A stretch of DNA of 16,592 nucleotides from Roseimarinus sp035271585 (GTDB lineage: Bacteria; Bacteroidota; Bacteroidia; Bacteroidales; Prolixibacteraceae). Numbering within the stretch: position 1 is the stretch's first letter; each line of letters opens with the position of its first letter. Shown in pieces: positions 1-7,058 of the stretch. The position numbers and the translations under genes were made by a program. Below the pieces are notes generated by a model. It was not told the DNA's origin. It saw nothing but the letters and a program-made list of their open reading frames with translations, and ran no database searches. Where the stretch lies: NCBI GenBank assembly GCA_035271585.1, contig DATERL010000064.1:1-16592 (forward strand), written 5' to 3'.

Positions 1-292
1 GCTTATCGATATTTGTTACAGTCTCTTTGCCTTTCCCAAACTGAGTTAAAGCGCCGGAAATGCTTACAATGTAAGTTCCTTCTGATGCATAGGTATGCTC
101 TTGATTTCCTTCTGCGGTATAAGCATTGCTGGTTTTATCGCCCCAGTTAACGCTTACGTTCACTGTTCCATAAAGAGGAAGCGTTATGGTTGTACCATCT
201 GATAAATTGGTGTTGAATTCCAGTACCATTTGTGCATTGGCACTCCAACTCAGCATAAGCGCTGCTAAAATAAATAGGATTTGCTTTTTCAT
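1..292 (-). CDS. Secreted PKD/BspA-like surface protein, N-terminal part (cut by window edge)
   Basis: Ninety-seven codons are visible before the window edge. The protein opens with a signal peptide, MKKQILFILAALMLSWSANA followed by Q, so it is exported. The mature part reads as a beta-rich PKD-like module, with VNVSVNWGDKTSN and then a HTYASEGTYIVSISG stretch. That is the usual start of Bacteroidota surface proteins carrying BspA-type leucine-rich repeats. The large LRR protein further right has a related VTVDWGN segment after its signal peptide. The ATG at 292 has AAAGGAA just upstream, close to a Shine-Dalgarno sequence, which favours this start. The frame is nevertheless open upstream to 496. 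The C-terminus and any T9SS tail lie outside the window, so the final domain content is inferred. Confidence 0.75.
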   Translation of the reverse strand, partial: MKKQILFILAALMLSWSANAQMVLEFNTNLSDGTTITLPLYGTVNVSVNWGDKTSNAYTAEGNQEHTYASEGTYIVSISGALTQFGKGKETVTNIDK

Positions 293-496
293 GATTCCTT
301 TTTTAGTTTTTATGTATAAATGATTTCCTTCGCTTAGTTCGCCATCGGGAGCGATGCTGTTACCATAGGCATCGCACGCAATGGGCAATTTACAGGGCAA
401 CTTTTTGTTATGCTGTGCATAGTACGCCCGAATCACATCTAATACCCTAGCGCCGTGGTGTATCGTTATTTCTTCGTTGTTGACAAATACTTTCAT
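293..496 (-). CDS. Small beta-grasp-like (ThiS/ubiquitin-like) sequence, in frame with the next gene
   Basis: This is a 68-codon reading stretch starting at the ATG at 496. It opens MKVFVNNEEITIHHGARVLD and ends PDGELSEGNHLYIKTKKGI. That order (a strand, a strand with a G-A-x-V turn, a helix, then an acidic D-G-x-L-x-x-G segment before the last strand) resembles the beta-grasp fold of ThiS-like proteins. I see no C-terminal Gly-Gly, so sulfur-carrier activity is not supported. There is no stop codon before the signal peptide start at 292. It is therefore either an N-terminal extension of that protein, a small gene that lost its stop, or a standalone gene affected by a sequence error. The fold is inferred from pattern only. 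Confidence 0.5.
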
Positions 497-600
497 ATAA
501 TTAAGTAGTAACAGCCATCCCCCTAAATGCACCCAAAGTGGACTTAAAGAAATGTACTGTATGAATTTGTTTTAAAATATAGTATAGAACTCGCCTATTA

Positions 601-740
601 AATTGTTTTTCATTGCTAATTCAAGTAATTCACAAAATATCCACTTTCTTCAATTACATCTTTATAGTATTGAGTGTGTGCATATTTCTCTTTCAATTCT
701 TTAAAACCACCCCAAGCATAAGACATCGATTTTGCATTAA
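601..740. repeat. Direct repeat, left copy (140 bp)
   Basis: This stretch aligns without gaps to 2350-2489 with about nine differences over 140 bases. The repeat covers the last 40 codons of the TPR-like gene, its TAG stop and about 15 bases beyond. The two copies face the same way and bracket two complete genes. Similarity ends sharply at 740/2489. Confidence 0.92.
616..738 (-). pseudogene. Headless 3' remnant of a second TPR-like gene copy
   Basis: Read on the minus strand this encodes the last 40 residues of the 771-codon neighbour (AKSMSYAWGGFK through GYFVNYLN) followed by the same TAG stop. There are three amino-acid substitutions relative to the intact copy (Gln to Glu, Cys to Ser, Asp to Asn). 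Nothing matching the first 730 residues is present, because upstream of it lies the unrelated end of the DUF1566-type gene. It is a broken duplicate, not a gene. The coding-like, mostly conservative differences suggest that it diverged from a functional paralog or was copied some time ago. Confidence 0.85.
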
Positions 741-753
741 GAAAGTTGTATTA

Positions 754-1686
754 TTAAAAAGCCCTCACAGCGCGTACAGAGTTTGCATAATTGTTTTCTT
801 TTGTGTCTGCAAACCCGTCACCCATTATGAAGTACCATGAGGTTTCAAAATTATATTCCGTTGATGACCAGTAATAATATTTTCTAAAGGGCGTGGTTGA
901 AGCATTGCCATCATTTGTAAGTGCTTTTTGAACTTCGTAAAAATTGTTCCACACATGGTTTAATTCTGTAATGCTTGGCAAATACCAATCAGAAAAAGAT
1001 CCGGTTCCGTAGTCGGCATTGGTATAATCAAGGCAAATTTTTGCAGCACTCATATAGTGTCCGTTTTGCCCAACAATTGCGTTTGAATTACCTAGACCAT
1101 TCCAATCGCTTTGAGCTGCTGTTCCTATTTCTTTTTTTAAAACATTGCTCCAAATATGATTTTCTTCAATATCAATCATACTACAGATAAGTCCATGCAA
1201 ACCAGTGTGATCAACCCAAAAAACTACGCCACCGCCATAAAGTTCACCTACATAGTGAGAACCAGTTCCTTTAATTTTATCGGCAGTTTTTGCATGCAAT
1301 GCAAAAGGAACACTCAATAACTGGTTAGTACCAGATATGGTATAATTTGTGCCACCTGCGGGATCAGTTTCTGTTTTGATGAAATAAGGTCCGGCAGACC
1401 AGTTTATTGCAGAAAAGCTTCCGAAAACTGGAATGCCTGATCCTATTTCAACGGTAACCAGTCCGTTTGCATTTGTTGTTGGGTTGGGATGATAAATTTC
1501 TTCATAAACCAAATCTCCAGAAACAGTACCTTGCAATATGCTTGTTTTCATCCCTACTGTTTTATTGATAATCAACTGGTTGTTGCTATTGCGAATAACT
1601 GCTTGATAGCTCATTTTTTCGGGTGACTGAGCGAAAATACTTGCCACTATTAATAGGGCGAATAGTAATATGAAATTTTTTTTCAT
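754..1686 (-). CDS. Exported protein with C-terminal DUF1566/Fib_succ_major-like domain
   Basis: This is a 310-residue protein with a clear signal peptide (MKKNFILLFALLIVASIFAQ). Residues 21-137 form a module common in Bacteroidota exported proteins: it begins PEKMSYQAVIRNSNNQLI and ends LLSVPFALHAKTAD, as in proteins with tail-fibre or collagen-like stalks. Residues about 145-310 resemble DUF1566/Lcl_C domains, with ICLDY, SDWYLPSITEL, YYWSSTEY and a final SVRAVRAF. That domain is usually extracellular and resembles C-type-lectin folds, but the ligand is unknown. No T9SS sorting domain follows. The start ATG at 1686 opens the signal peptide directly. It lies 96 bases after the small T9SS-tailed gene, inside the segment bracketed by the 140-bp repeats. 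Confidence 0.88.
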   Translation of the reverse strand: MKKNFILLFALLIVASIFAQSPEKMSYQAVIRNSNNQLIINKTVGMKTSILQGTVSGDLVYEEIYHPNPTTNANGLVTVEIGSGIPVFGSFSAINWSAGPYFIKTETDPAGGTNYTISGTNQLLSVPFALHAKTADKIKGTGSHYVGELYGGGVVFWVDHTGLHGLICSMIDIEENHIWSNVLKKEIGTAAQSDWNGLGNSNAIVGQNGHYMSAAKICLDYTNADYGTGSFSDWYLPSITELNHVWNNFYEVQKALTNDGNASTTPFRKYYYWSSTEYNFETSWYFIMGDGFADTKENNYANSVRAVRAF

Positions 1687-1720
1687 GGTTATCTTATTTT
1701 TTAAATTATATTTTTATTCA

Positions 1721-1746
1721 TTCCCGATACATTTTACTATCGGAAC
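1721..1746. other. Weak hairpin in the leader of the DUF1566-type gene
   Basis: CCGATA at 1724-1729 pairs with TATCGG at 1738-1743 around an 8-base loop, and outer TTC/GAA pairs extend it past one bulged C. It has no U-rich tract on the minus strand, so I do not call it a terminator. It could be a 5' leader structure or chance. Confidence 0.3.
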
Positions 1747-1782
1747 TAATTTGGCTACTTGTTTTTACAAAAAAGCACTGGC

Positions 1783-2313
1783 TTATTGATTTTTAATGAT
1801 TTTAAATGTTTTAACTTCTTGTTGAGATACAGCACCTTGCATCCTTACAACTTTCACAAAATAAATAGCAGGTACGAGATTACTCATGACAATACTTGTT
1901 TGATTGCCTGTAATTTTTTCGTTTTGTAAAAGTTTCCCGCTCATATCATACAAATGAAAGGATAAAGCAGAAAGCTCAAAGTTTTTTACTTCAAGGGTAA
2001 GATAATCGGTTGTTGGGTTAGGATAAACCGAAATTGTAAGGTTAATATCTGTTTGTTCAATTCCCGTTACTATCGAAATTTCATAAGCTTGTTGTACTCC
2101 CTGAGCCACCGAACCGCTAGTTGCAACGTGAGTTTGGTACATAAGCTGTCCAACAGAATAGCTTGCAGTGCCTCCCTTACCCGAGGCATTTCCTCCAGCA
2201 GTAGAAATAGTTTCTTGTGCGCTTGCAAGTGAGAAGGAAAAGATAAAAATTAAAAGTGTTGCCACCCCTAAACCTTGTACTTTCCACCTTCTATTTTTAA
2301 TTTTGTGTTTCAT
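1783..2313 (-). CDS. Small secreted protein with T9SS type A sorting domain
   Basis: This is a 176-residue protein. After a positively charged start, a hydrophobic signal segment ends at about residue 32 (SASA before QETIS). Residues 33-80 carry a Gly/Ser-rich module (STAGGNASGKGGTASYSVGQ, then GSVAQGVQQAYEIS) seen in many short Bacteroidota exported proteins. Residues 95-176 are a T9SS type A sorting domain: SVYPNPTTDYLTL, then LYDMSGKLL, a YFVKV strand and a Lys-rich end (FKIIKNQ). The sorting domain makes up about half the protein, so the cargo part is tiny. Such proteins are inferred to be sent across the outer membrane and anchored or released; no enzymatic role is visible. It sits 51 bases downstream of the TPR-like gene. 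Confidence 0.88.
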   Translation of the reverse strand: MKHKIKNRRWKVQGLGVATLLIFIFSFSLASAQETISTAGGNASGKGGTASYSVGQLMYQTHVATSGSVAQGVQQAYEISIVTGIEQTDINLTISVYPNPTTDYLTLEVKNFELSALSFHLYDMSGKLLQNEKITGNQTSIVMSNLVPAIYFVKVVRMQGAVSQQEVKTFKIIKNQ

Positions 2314-2349
2314 TTTTATGTGTTTTTAGGTTATTATATTTCCGTCTAA

Positions 2350-2489
2350 AATTGCTTTTTATTGCTAATTCAAGTAATCCACAAAATATCCACATTCTTC
2401 AATTACGTCCTTATAGTATTGAGTGTGTGCATATTTCTCTTTCAGTTGTTTGAAACCACCCCAAGCATAAGACATCGATTTTGCATTAA
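2350..2489. repeat. Direct repeat, right copy (140 bp)
   Basis: This is the partner of 601-740, about 94% identical with no gaps and an offset of 1749 bases. Here it is the genuine 3' end of the TPR-like gene plus 15 bases past its stop. The span between the two copies holds exactly the small T9SS-tailed gene and the DUF1566-type gene. Confidence 0.92.
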
Positions 2490-4653
2490 AACCTTCGGGA
2501 TAATAATAGTATTCCCCAGATTCATCAGGATTGCATATACCAAAGCTGTAATGCGTGTTATAGTATTCGTTTCGCTCGCATTTGGATATTAAATAGGCGG
2601 TTTTTGCGCGCTGCTCATCGTTTTGCGCAGCTGCCGACGCTTTCAGGTAGTATTTTTTTGCCACAGCACAGTTGGTCAGCATATTTTGTGCAAAACACGC
2701 AATATACTCCGGCATGCTCGGCACTGTTTCTCCCATGAGTTTGCTCACCGAAAACAGGCGGGCATTGCCATAAAATGTAAGGTTGTAATAGGCGTTAGCC
2801 AAAAGCAGGCTGTTGTTATAAACATCGTTGTTTTGTTCAACAAGTTGTTTCATCTCTTTCATTTTGAGCAGCAGACTGAGTGATGTGTGCTTTACCGATT
2901 GCCGACGTGCATGGTCACAGTCGTGGCAATCTTTTATAAAGCCGTTGAATGGATTGCCCAGCAATACTGTTTCGCCAATGTGAGTTGTTTTTTGCAAATA
3001 ATTAATGGCATCGTCTAAATTATCATTAAATGTGGCTACCAGCGCTTTATAGTGATAGAGGTCGTCAATAGATATGGGATAGAGCCCCTGAAGAAGTTCT
3101 TCGAAAGATGATTTGTTTGTTTTGAGCAAAAAATCCATCATTCTATCAATGTTATGAGGCTGAGTATAAAACGCAGTTTTGGGTTTTAACAACTCGGCAT
3201 AGAGCAAATTGTTATTTTTCTCATACATAGCCGCTAGGTATTCCTTGCTCTGCATCACGGCACATTGGTATCTCAGGTTTTCTGGAGCGTTGTCCTTAAT
3301 ATTGTATAACCAAGTAAGTTCATAAATGAATTGCTCCATATTGTTGTCTTTAATGCTTTTGATAGCATTGAGGTCATTTATTAATCGAAGTAAACGCAAT
3401 TGGTCGGCCGCAAGTGGTTTTGCATTGGGAAGCACTTTTTCGGCTTGGTTGAAATACTTTTTGGCAATATCGTAATTCCCCTCCCAAGTGCTGATGTACC
3501 CAGCAGCCAAATGCCACAGATAAGGATTTGATGTTTTGTTTTCGGAGGCTATTCGCGTTATCATCTTAAATTGTTGAGCATCGACCTTTGTGTCCGAACC
3601 CCTATCTATTTGAAATAAACTGCTTTTTGAATTTAATTCAATTTTATTAATCAATCGCGTAACAAGCAGGTCTAAGTATTTGCTTTTCGGATTGAGTTTA
3701 TATATTTCGTTAATGGCCCGTTCTTCATCTTTGAAATACCCCAATATAGTCCACAATGCAATTTTTTCGTCATTATTAGCAGCCATTTGAAGGTTTTCGT
3801 GCCACTCGTCTTCACTTTCGAGGTAGAATGAGTTGATTGCTACAATGCGCAGTGCGGGTGCTTTGTCGAATATATCGGCATAAAGGATGTTGGATTGTTT
3901 ATAGTTTTCTGTTTCATACTTAAAAGCGGCCAAATAACCCAAGGCCCTGTAGTAGAGTGTATTTTTGGGTTCCTGTTCTTTTGTTTTTTCAAAAAACGCT
4001 TCATATTGCTTCGACTCATTGGCATAAAAGAGCGCTTTGAGGTGTTGAAACCAGTAGCGATTTTTGAGAAAGGGGTCGGATGCGTTTTCGTATTGGTGTG
4101 CCAAAATATTAAGCAGTGGTTGGGGTATCCCACTCCCACTGGTTCGGGCTGATTGGTAGTTCCAATAGCTATATTCATCCTCCACTGGTGCAGCAAACTG
4201 GTCTATCTGTTTGGCAATGTGGGTAAATTCGATAAACGCCCTCACACGTTCATCGTTCAGGTTAGCAAGGCCGCTCCATTTCTTTACCGCAGCGCTCGTC
4301 GTTTTATTTTCGAAGTAGTTGTTCAGTTCTTCCAGGTCATTGTTGGTGTCGTTAGACAGAAGCAGCAAGTCGATGTTTTTCTTCTCCATTTTTCCATTGA
4401 GGAAGCCATACCAATCGTTAACTACATCGCTATTAAACCGAGTACTGTGTTGCGTATCGAAACCAATGCCATAGAATTTGGTATAAGGATCGTAGAAAAA
4501 GGAAGTATATTCTTTCTCCACGCTGGCTTCGGGGGCAAAATTCGATGAGTTCCAAACAACATCCCACTCATCGGCACAAGCCCATGCAATACCAATAGCA
4601 GCTACTATGGCACTAAAAGTGATGAGCCACTTTTTTGAAAAAACGTGTTTCAT
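2365..4653 (-). CDS. Large exported TPR-like protein of unknown function
   Basis: I take the start at the second Met of the open frame (4653), because AAAGG precedes it and a clean signal segment follows. The alternative ATG at 4680 adds nine residues. The protein has about 762 residues. The hydrophobic segment ends AWACADEWD, a possible but imperfect lipobox. The rest is mostly helical, with TPR-like pairs around open-frame residues 240-275 (YYRALGYLAAFKYETENYKQ) and 385-420 (YLWHLAAGYISTWEGNYDIA). There is a Cys-rich patch CHDCDH near residue 585 and a conserved-looking C-terminus (AWGGFKQLKEKY). I do not recognise a function; TPR-like repeats suggest a scaffold on the periplasmic side. Its start overlaps the upstream lipoprotein gene by 41 bases, so the two are probably translationally coupled partners. 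The last 40 codons recur at 616-738. Confidence 0.8.
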   Translation of the reverse strand: MKHVFSKKWLITFSAIVAAIGIAWACADEWDVVWNSSNFAPEASVEKEYTSFFYDPYTKFYGIGFDTQHSTRFNSDVVNDWYGFLNGKMEKKNIDLLLLSNDTNNDLEELNNYFENKTTSAAVKKWSGLANLNDERVRAFIEFTHIAKQIDQFAAPVEDEYSYWNYQSARTSGSGIPQPLLNILAHQYENASDPFLKNRYWFQHLKALFYANESKQYEAFFEKTKEQEPKNTLYYRALGYLAAFKYETENYKQSNILYADIFDKAPALRIVAINSFYLESEDEWHENLQMAANNDEKIALWTILGYFKDEERAINEIYKLNPKSKYLDLLVTRLINKIELNSKSSLFQIDRGSDTKVDAQQFKMITRIASENKTSNPYLWHLAAGYISTWEGNYDIAKKYFNQAEKVLPNAKPLAADQLRLLRLINDLNAIKSIKDNNMEQFIYELTWLYNIKDNAPENLRYQCAVMQSKEYLAAMYEKNNNLLYAELLKPKTAFYTQPHNIDRMMDFLLKTNKSSFEELLQGLYPISIDDLYHYKALVATFNDNLDDAINYLQKTTHIGETVLLGNPFNGFIKDCHDCDHARRQSVKHTSLSLLLKMKEMKQLVEQNNDVYNNSLLLANAYYNLTFYGNARLFSVSKLMGETVPSMPEYIACFAQNMLTNCAVAKKYYLKASAAAQNDEQRAKTAYLISKCERNEYYNTHYSFGICNPDESGEYYYYPEGFNAKSMSYAWGGFKQLKEKYAHTQYYKDVIEECGYFVDYLN

Positions 4654-5632
4654 TATTATACCTTTTAATATTTGTTTCATCTAAATCGAAAAAAATAATT
4701 TCATCGGGTGTGTAGGGCAGTCGTTTTCGAATGTCGGAAGCCATTTGCCGCAACTCTTTTCCCGTAATATGTTCTATTTTTATTTGATCGTTTCGCAGGT
4801 AATACCGTCCATTTTTGATGCTTGAATTTTTTAATTCAATGAGGTTAGCGTTTTCCGATATTGTAAAATTGGTGTCTTTTTCAAAAGCTGTTTCGTCAAT
4901 TTTGCTTACCAAATTTATCACTTTATTATCTCTAATATGAACTCCCCAAGCATAGATGGGAAGTGCAATATTCAGTTTTAATGGATAATTTTTGAGACTT
5001 TCGATGTATCGGCTGGCAATTTTTCTATCATAAATAGAGTTGAGTGTATCAGCATCAATTTTCCCCATATTATAATACATCAGCGTTGCATAATCGACAT
5101 TGGGTATATGTGTCGAAGAATAATGTTTAACCTGGTGCAGCCTTATGGTTGCCGAGAGTTTTTTTCCGCTTCGGTGCTTGATCGTATTCACAAATTGCAT
5201 AAACCTGTCGCGGCTTTTAAGTGTCCAATCGCAATCAATTTGTATTTCATCAAACACGGTAATGCCTGCTTCGAGGTTAATTTGGTTGATATAAGCAGTA
5301 ATATTGTCGGCCATCAAACCAAGCTGAAGGCTATCTTGAAGCATCACCTTGTTTTTGATGTAAACTACCGGTACTATCTGCAGATTTTGGGGTTTCTGTT
5401 TGAATCGGATAGGACTCTCGGGGCGAGGCTTGCCCCGAGAATCTAAATCCACATCAAAATACCGAATGTACATCTTGTTAACCTCGTTTTCTTGCAAGGT
5501 TTGATGTTCGATTTCGCTAAGTTCGTAAACAGTGCGCCAATAGTAAAACGAAACCGCAGGAGCTTTGTGGACGTGATTACAAGCCACACACATACAGCAA
5601 ATTGCCAATAATATTACTCCACTTATTTTCAT
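4613..5632 (-). CDS. Lipoprotein with GH18-like TIM-barrel pattern, catalytic Glu not conserved
   Basis: This is a 339-residue protein with a short hydrophobic leader ending CMCVAC (Cys18), a plausible lipobox, so probably a lipid-anchored envelope protein. The order of core strands follows GH18-type and DUF3142-like barrels: VPVVYIKN near 88-95, FDEIQIDCDWT at 127-137, ATIRLHQVKH at 161-170, DYATLMYYNMG at 180-190 and LNIALPIYAWGV at 220-231. In active GH18 enzymes the DxxDxDxE motif ends in the catalytic Glu. Here the matching position after Asp-Trp is Thr137, so hydrolysis by that mechanism is doubtful and sugar binding is an alternative. The gene lies 63 bases after the nucleoside hydrolase gene and overlaps the start of the TPR-like gene. 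The family assignment is by pattern only. Confidence 0.7.
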   Translation of the reverse strand: MKISGVILLAICCMCVACNHVHKAPAVSFYYWRTVYELSEIEHQTLQENEVNKMYIRYFDVDLDSRGKPRPESPIRFKQKPQNLQIVPVVYIKNKVMLQDSLQLGLMADNITAYINQINLEAGITVFDEIQIDCDWTLKSRDRFMQFVNTIKHRSGKKLSATIRLHQVKHYSSTHIPNVDYATLMYYNMGKIDADTLNSIYDRKIASRYIESLKNYPLKLNIALPIYAWGVHIRDNKVINLVSKIDETAFEKDTNFTISENANLIELKNSSIKNGRYYLRNDQIKIEHITGKELRQMASDIRKRLPYTPDEIIFFDLDETNIKRYNNETRFFKKVAHHF

Positions 5633-5695
5633 TCGTCTTAGTTCTTTAGCATGCTTTTCTAGCTCATTTTTTCAGTCTTTTGTCTTTCAACTTCT

Positions 5696-6766
5696 TCAAA
5701 ATTTGCTGCAATAGTCTTCTACCATTTTCCACAGTCTGTCGCCATCTAAGGAAAGTACAATGCGCGCATGCTGCGTTCCAATAGGTTGATGGTGATCGAA
5801 AGCAACTGATTGCCCATAAGAGAAACCGAATTGCGAATTAACATCCACATAGCGTGTAACATCTTCTGTTATCAAGCTGGGGTCAATCATAATAGCTCCT
5901 GCAATTACGTCCCAAATGTAATGTACATAGTTTGGGTTTTCGATGTAGAGCGTATTTAGAAAATTACGTTTCATCATCGCTTTTAATTCGGGATTTTTAA
6001 TAATATCGGTCAGTTTCTTGTACTGTTCTTTTTTGAATGGCATTTTTTCGCATACGTCTAATCCCACAATAATTTGTTCATTAAAAGGTGAGCGAAGACA
6101 TATTTTTGCTGCTTCGGGATCCATCCACCAGTTAAACTCTGCTGTGGGTGTGGTGTTTCCGGGCTTAAAGAACGAACCGCCCATATAGATTACTTTCTTA
6201 ATCAACGGAATAATTTCAGGCGCCATACGAACGGCTGTTGCCAGATTTACGCAAGTGCCTATAGCAATGATGGTTATTTCATTTGGGCTTTTCTTTACTT
6301 CATCAATAATAAAGTTAACCGCTTTCATATCCAAAGGCTTTATGCTAGGTTCTGATCCGTATTTTTGTAGATACACCGATTCCCACGACTTGGGTTCGGG
6401 ATACCCTGCGGCCCCCACATACGCATCGCCAATACCAAACAGGATGCGTTCGTTCATAATGGTTTCAAAACGGCTTGGATAAATGGGTTGGCGAATACCG
6501 GGTACAACAGGGATTTCAGATTTTTTGATACTCTCCAACTGTCGGATGGCGTAGGCAACCCCTTCGGGCACCCAAGTATTACCAACAACAATTGTAACTC
6601 CTATGAGGTCGATGTTGGGTGCATTGGCAAGCATCATCATGGTGATTCCATCGTCGAAAACCTCTACCATATCGGTGTCAAGGATTACTTTTTCTTTCTT
6701 TTGTGCGTGTGCAGCGAAGCTGAATAACATCAGGAATAAGAGGCTGCTAATAATCAATTTTTTCAT
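5696..6766 (-). CDS. Exported nucleoside hydrolase (IUNH family)
   Basis: This is a 356-residue protein with a signal peptide (FAAHAQ at 17-22), so periplasmic or outside. It matches inosine-uridine-preferring nucleoside hydrolases, which cleave ribonucleosides to base plus ribose at a Ca-bound Asp cluster. Visible landmarks are the N-terminal DTD at 30-32 with DD at 38-39, IAIGTCVNLATA near 167-177, YMGGSFF at 194-200, NWWMDPEAA at 212-220 and a C-terminal Asp in YIWDVIAGA at 283-290. The first motif has five residues between DTD and DD rather than the three of classical enzymes, and the residue before the C-terminal Asp is Trp, where His is common. Substrate preference may therefore differ. 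It is the first gene of the group that continues with the lipoprotein, and a 250-base leader precedes it. Confidence 0.88.
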   Translation of the reverse strand: MKKLIISSLLFLMLFSFAAHAQKKEKVILDTDMVEVFDDGITMMMLANAPNIDLIGVTIVVGNTWVPEGVAYAIRQLESIKKSEIPVVPGIRQPIYPSRFETIMNERILFGIGDAYVGAAGYPEPKSWESVYLQKYGSEPSIKPLDMKAVNFIIDEVKKSPNEITIIAIGTCVNLATAVRMAPEIIPLIKKVIYMGGSFFKPGNTTPTAEFNWWMDPEAAKICLRSPFNEQIIVGLDVCEKMPFKKEQYKKLTDIIKNPELKAMMKRNFLNTLYIENPNYVHYIWDVIAGAIMIDPSLITEDVTRYVDVNSQFGFSYGQSVAFDHHQPIGTQHARIVLSLDGDRLWKMVEDYCSKF

Positions 6767-7008
6767 ATTTTTTTAGTGTTTGTGTTATTTGTAATAGTTT
6801 GTTACATTTTGTTCGTTTTTAATAATCAACGCATTACATCTCGTTCATATTAATCAAGAAGTCGCTTTCTATTAATCTTATTCTTAGTATTAGCCTTATT
6901 CTTTATCTTATTCGAAACATCTAACAATCTAATATTTTGTTGATTATAGTTTAATTAAAAGGGTGTTGTCAATTTTTTTTGTGATTTTTTCATTCAAGAA
7001 GAATTGCC
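6767..7008. other. AT-rich intergenic leader upstream of the nucleoside hydrolase
   Basis: No gene is visible in these 240 bases. On the minus strand the region contains imperfect repeats of a GAATAAG word (three copies of cttattc between 6877 and 6913 on the plus strand) and a sigma70-like promoter, listed separately. It separates the terminator of the right-hand gene group from the next one. Confidence 0.6.
6943..6972 (-). promoter_or_regulatory. Sigma70-consensus-like promoter upstream of the nucleoside hydrolase
   Basis: On the minus strand TTGACA (6972-6967) is followed after 18 bases by TATAAT (6948-6943). It would leave a leader of about 170 bases before the ATG at 6766. Bacteroidota housekeeping promoters normally use TTTG and TAnnTTTG, so this textbook match could be coincidence in AT-rich DNA. 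Confidence 0.35.
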
Positions 7009-7052
7009 AAATAAAAAGGTAGAAAGCAAATTGTTTTTATATGCCTTCTACC
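7009..7052 (-). terminator. Intrinsic terminator after the zinc-ribbon gene
   Basis: On the minus strand, six bases after the TAA stop, GGTAGAAGGCA (7052-7042) pairs fully with TGCTTTCTACC (7028-7018), including one G-U pair. The loop is 13 bases and the stem is followed at once by TTTTTATTT. This closes the right-hand gene group and isolates it from the nucleoside hydrolase. Confidence 0.85.
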
Positions 7053-7058
7053 CTCTTC

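Noticed and set aside
613..840. Plus-strand open frame starting with the same residues as one at 2362
   Set aside because: The shared start is only the antisense of the 140-base direct repeat; both frames lie opposite real minus-strand coding sequence and have no independent support.
4654..4680. Earlier ATG of the TPR-like protein
   Set aside because: The ATG at 4653 has an AAAGG upstream and places a normal signal peptide at the N-terminus; the earlier start adds nine residues ahead of it.
5108..5446. Plus-strand 112-codon frame
   Set aside because: It lies wholly opposite the barrel lipoprotein gene, has no signal or domain pattern and no plausible promoter context.
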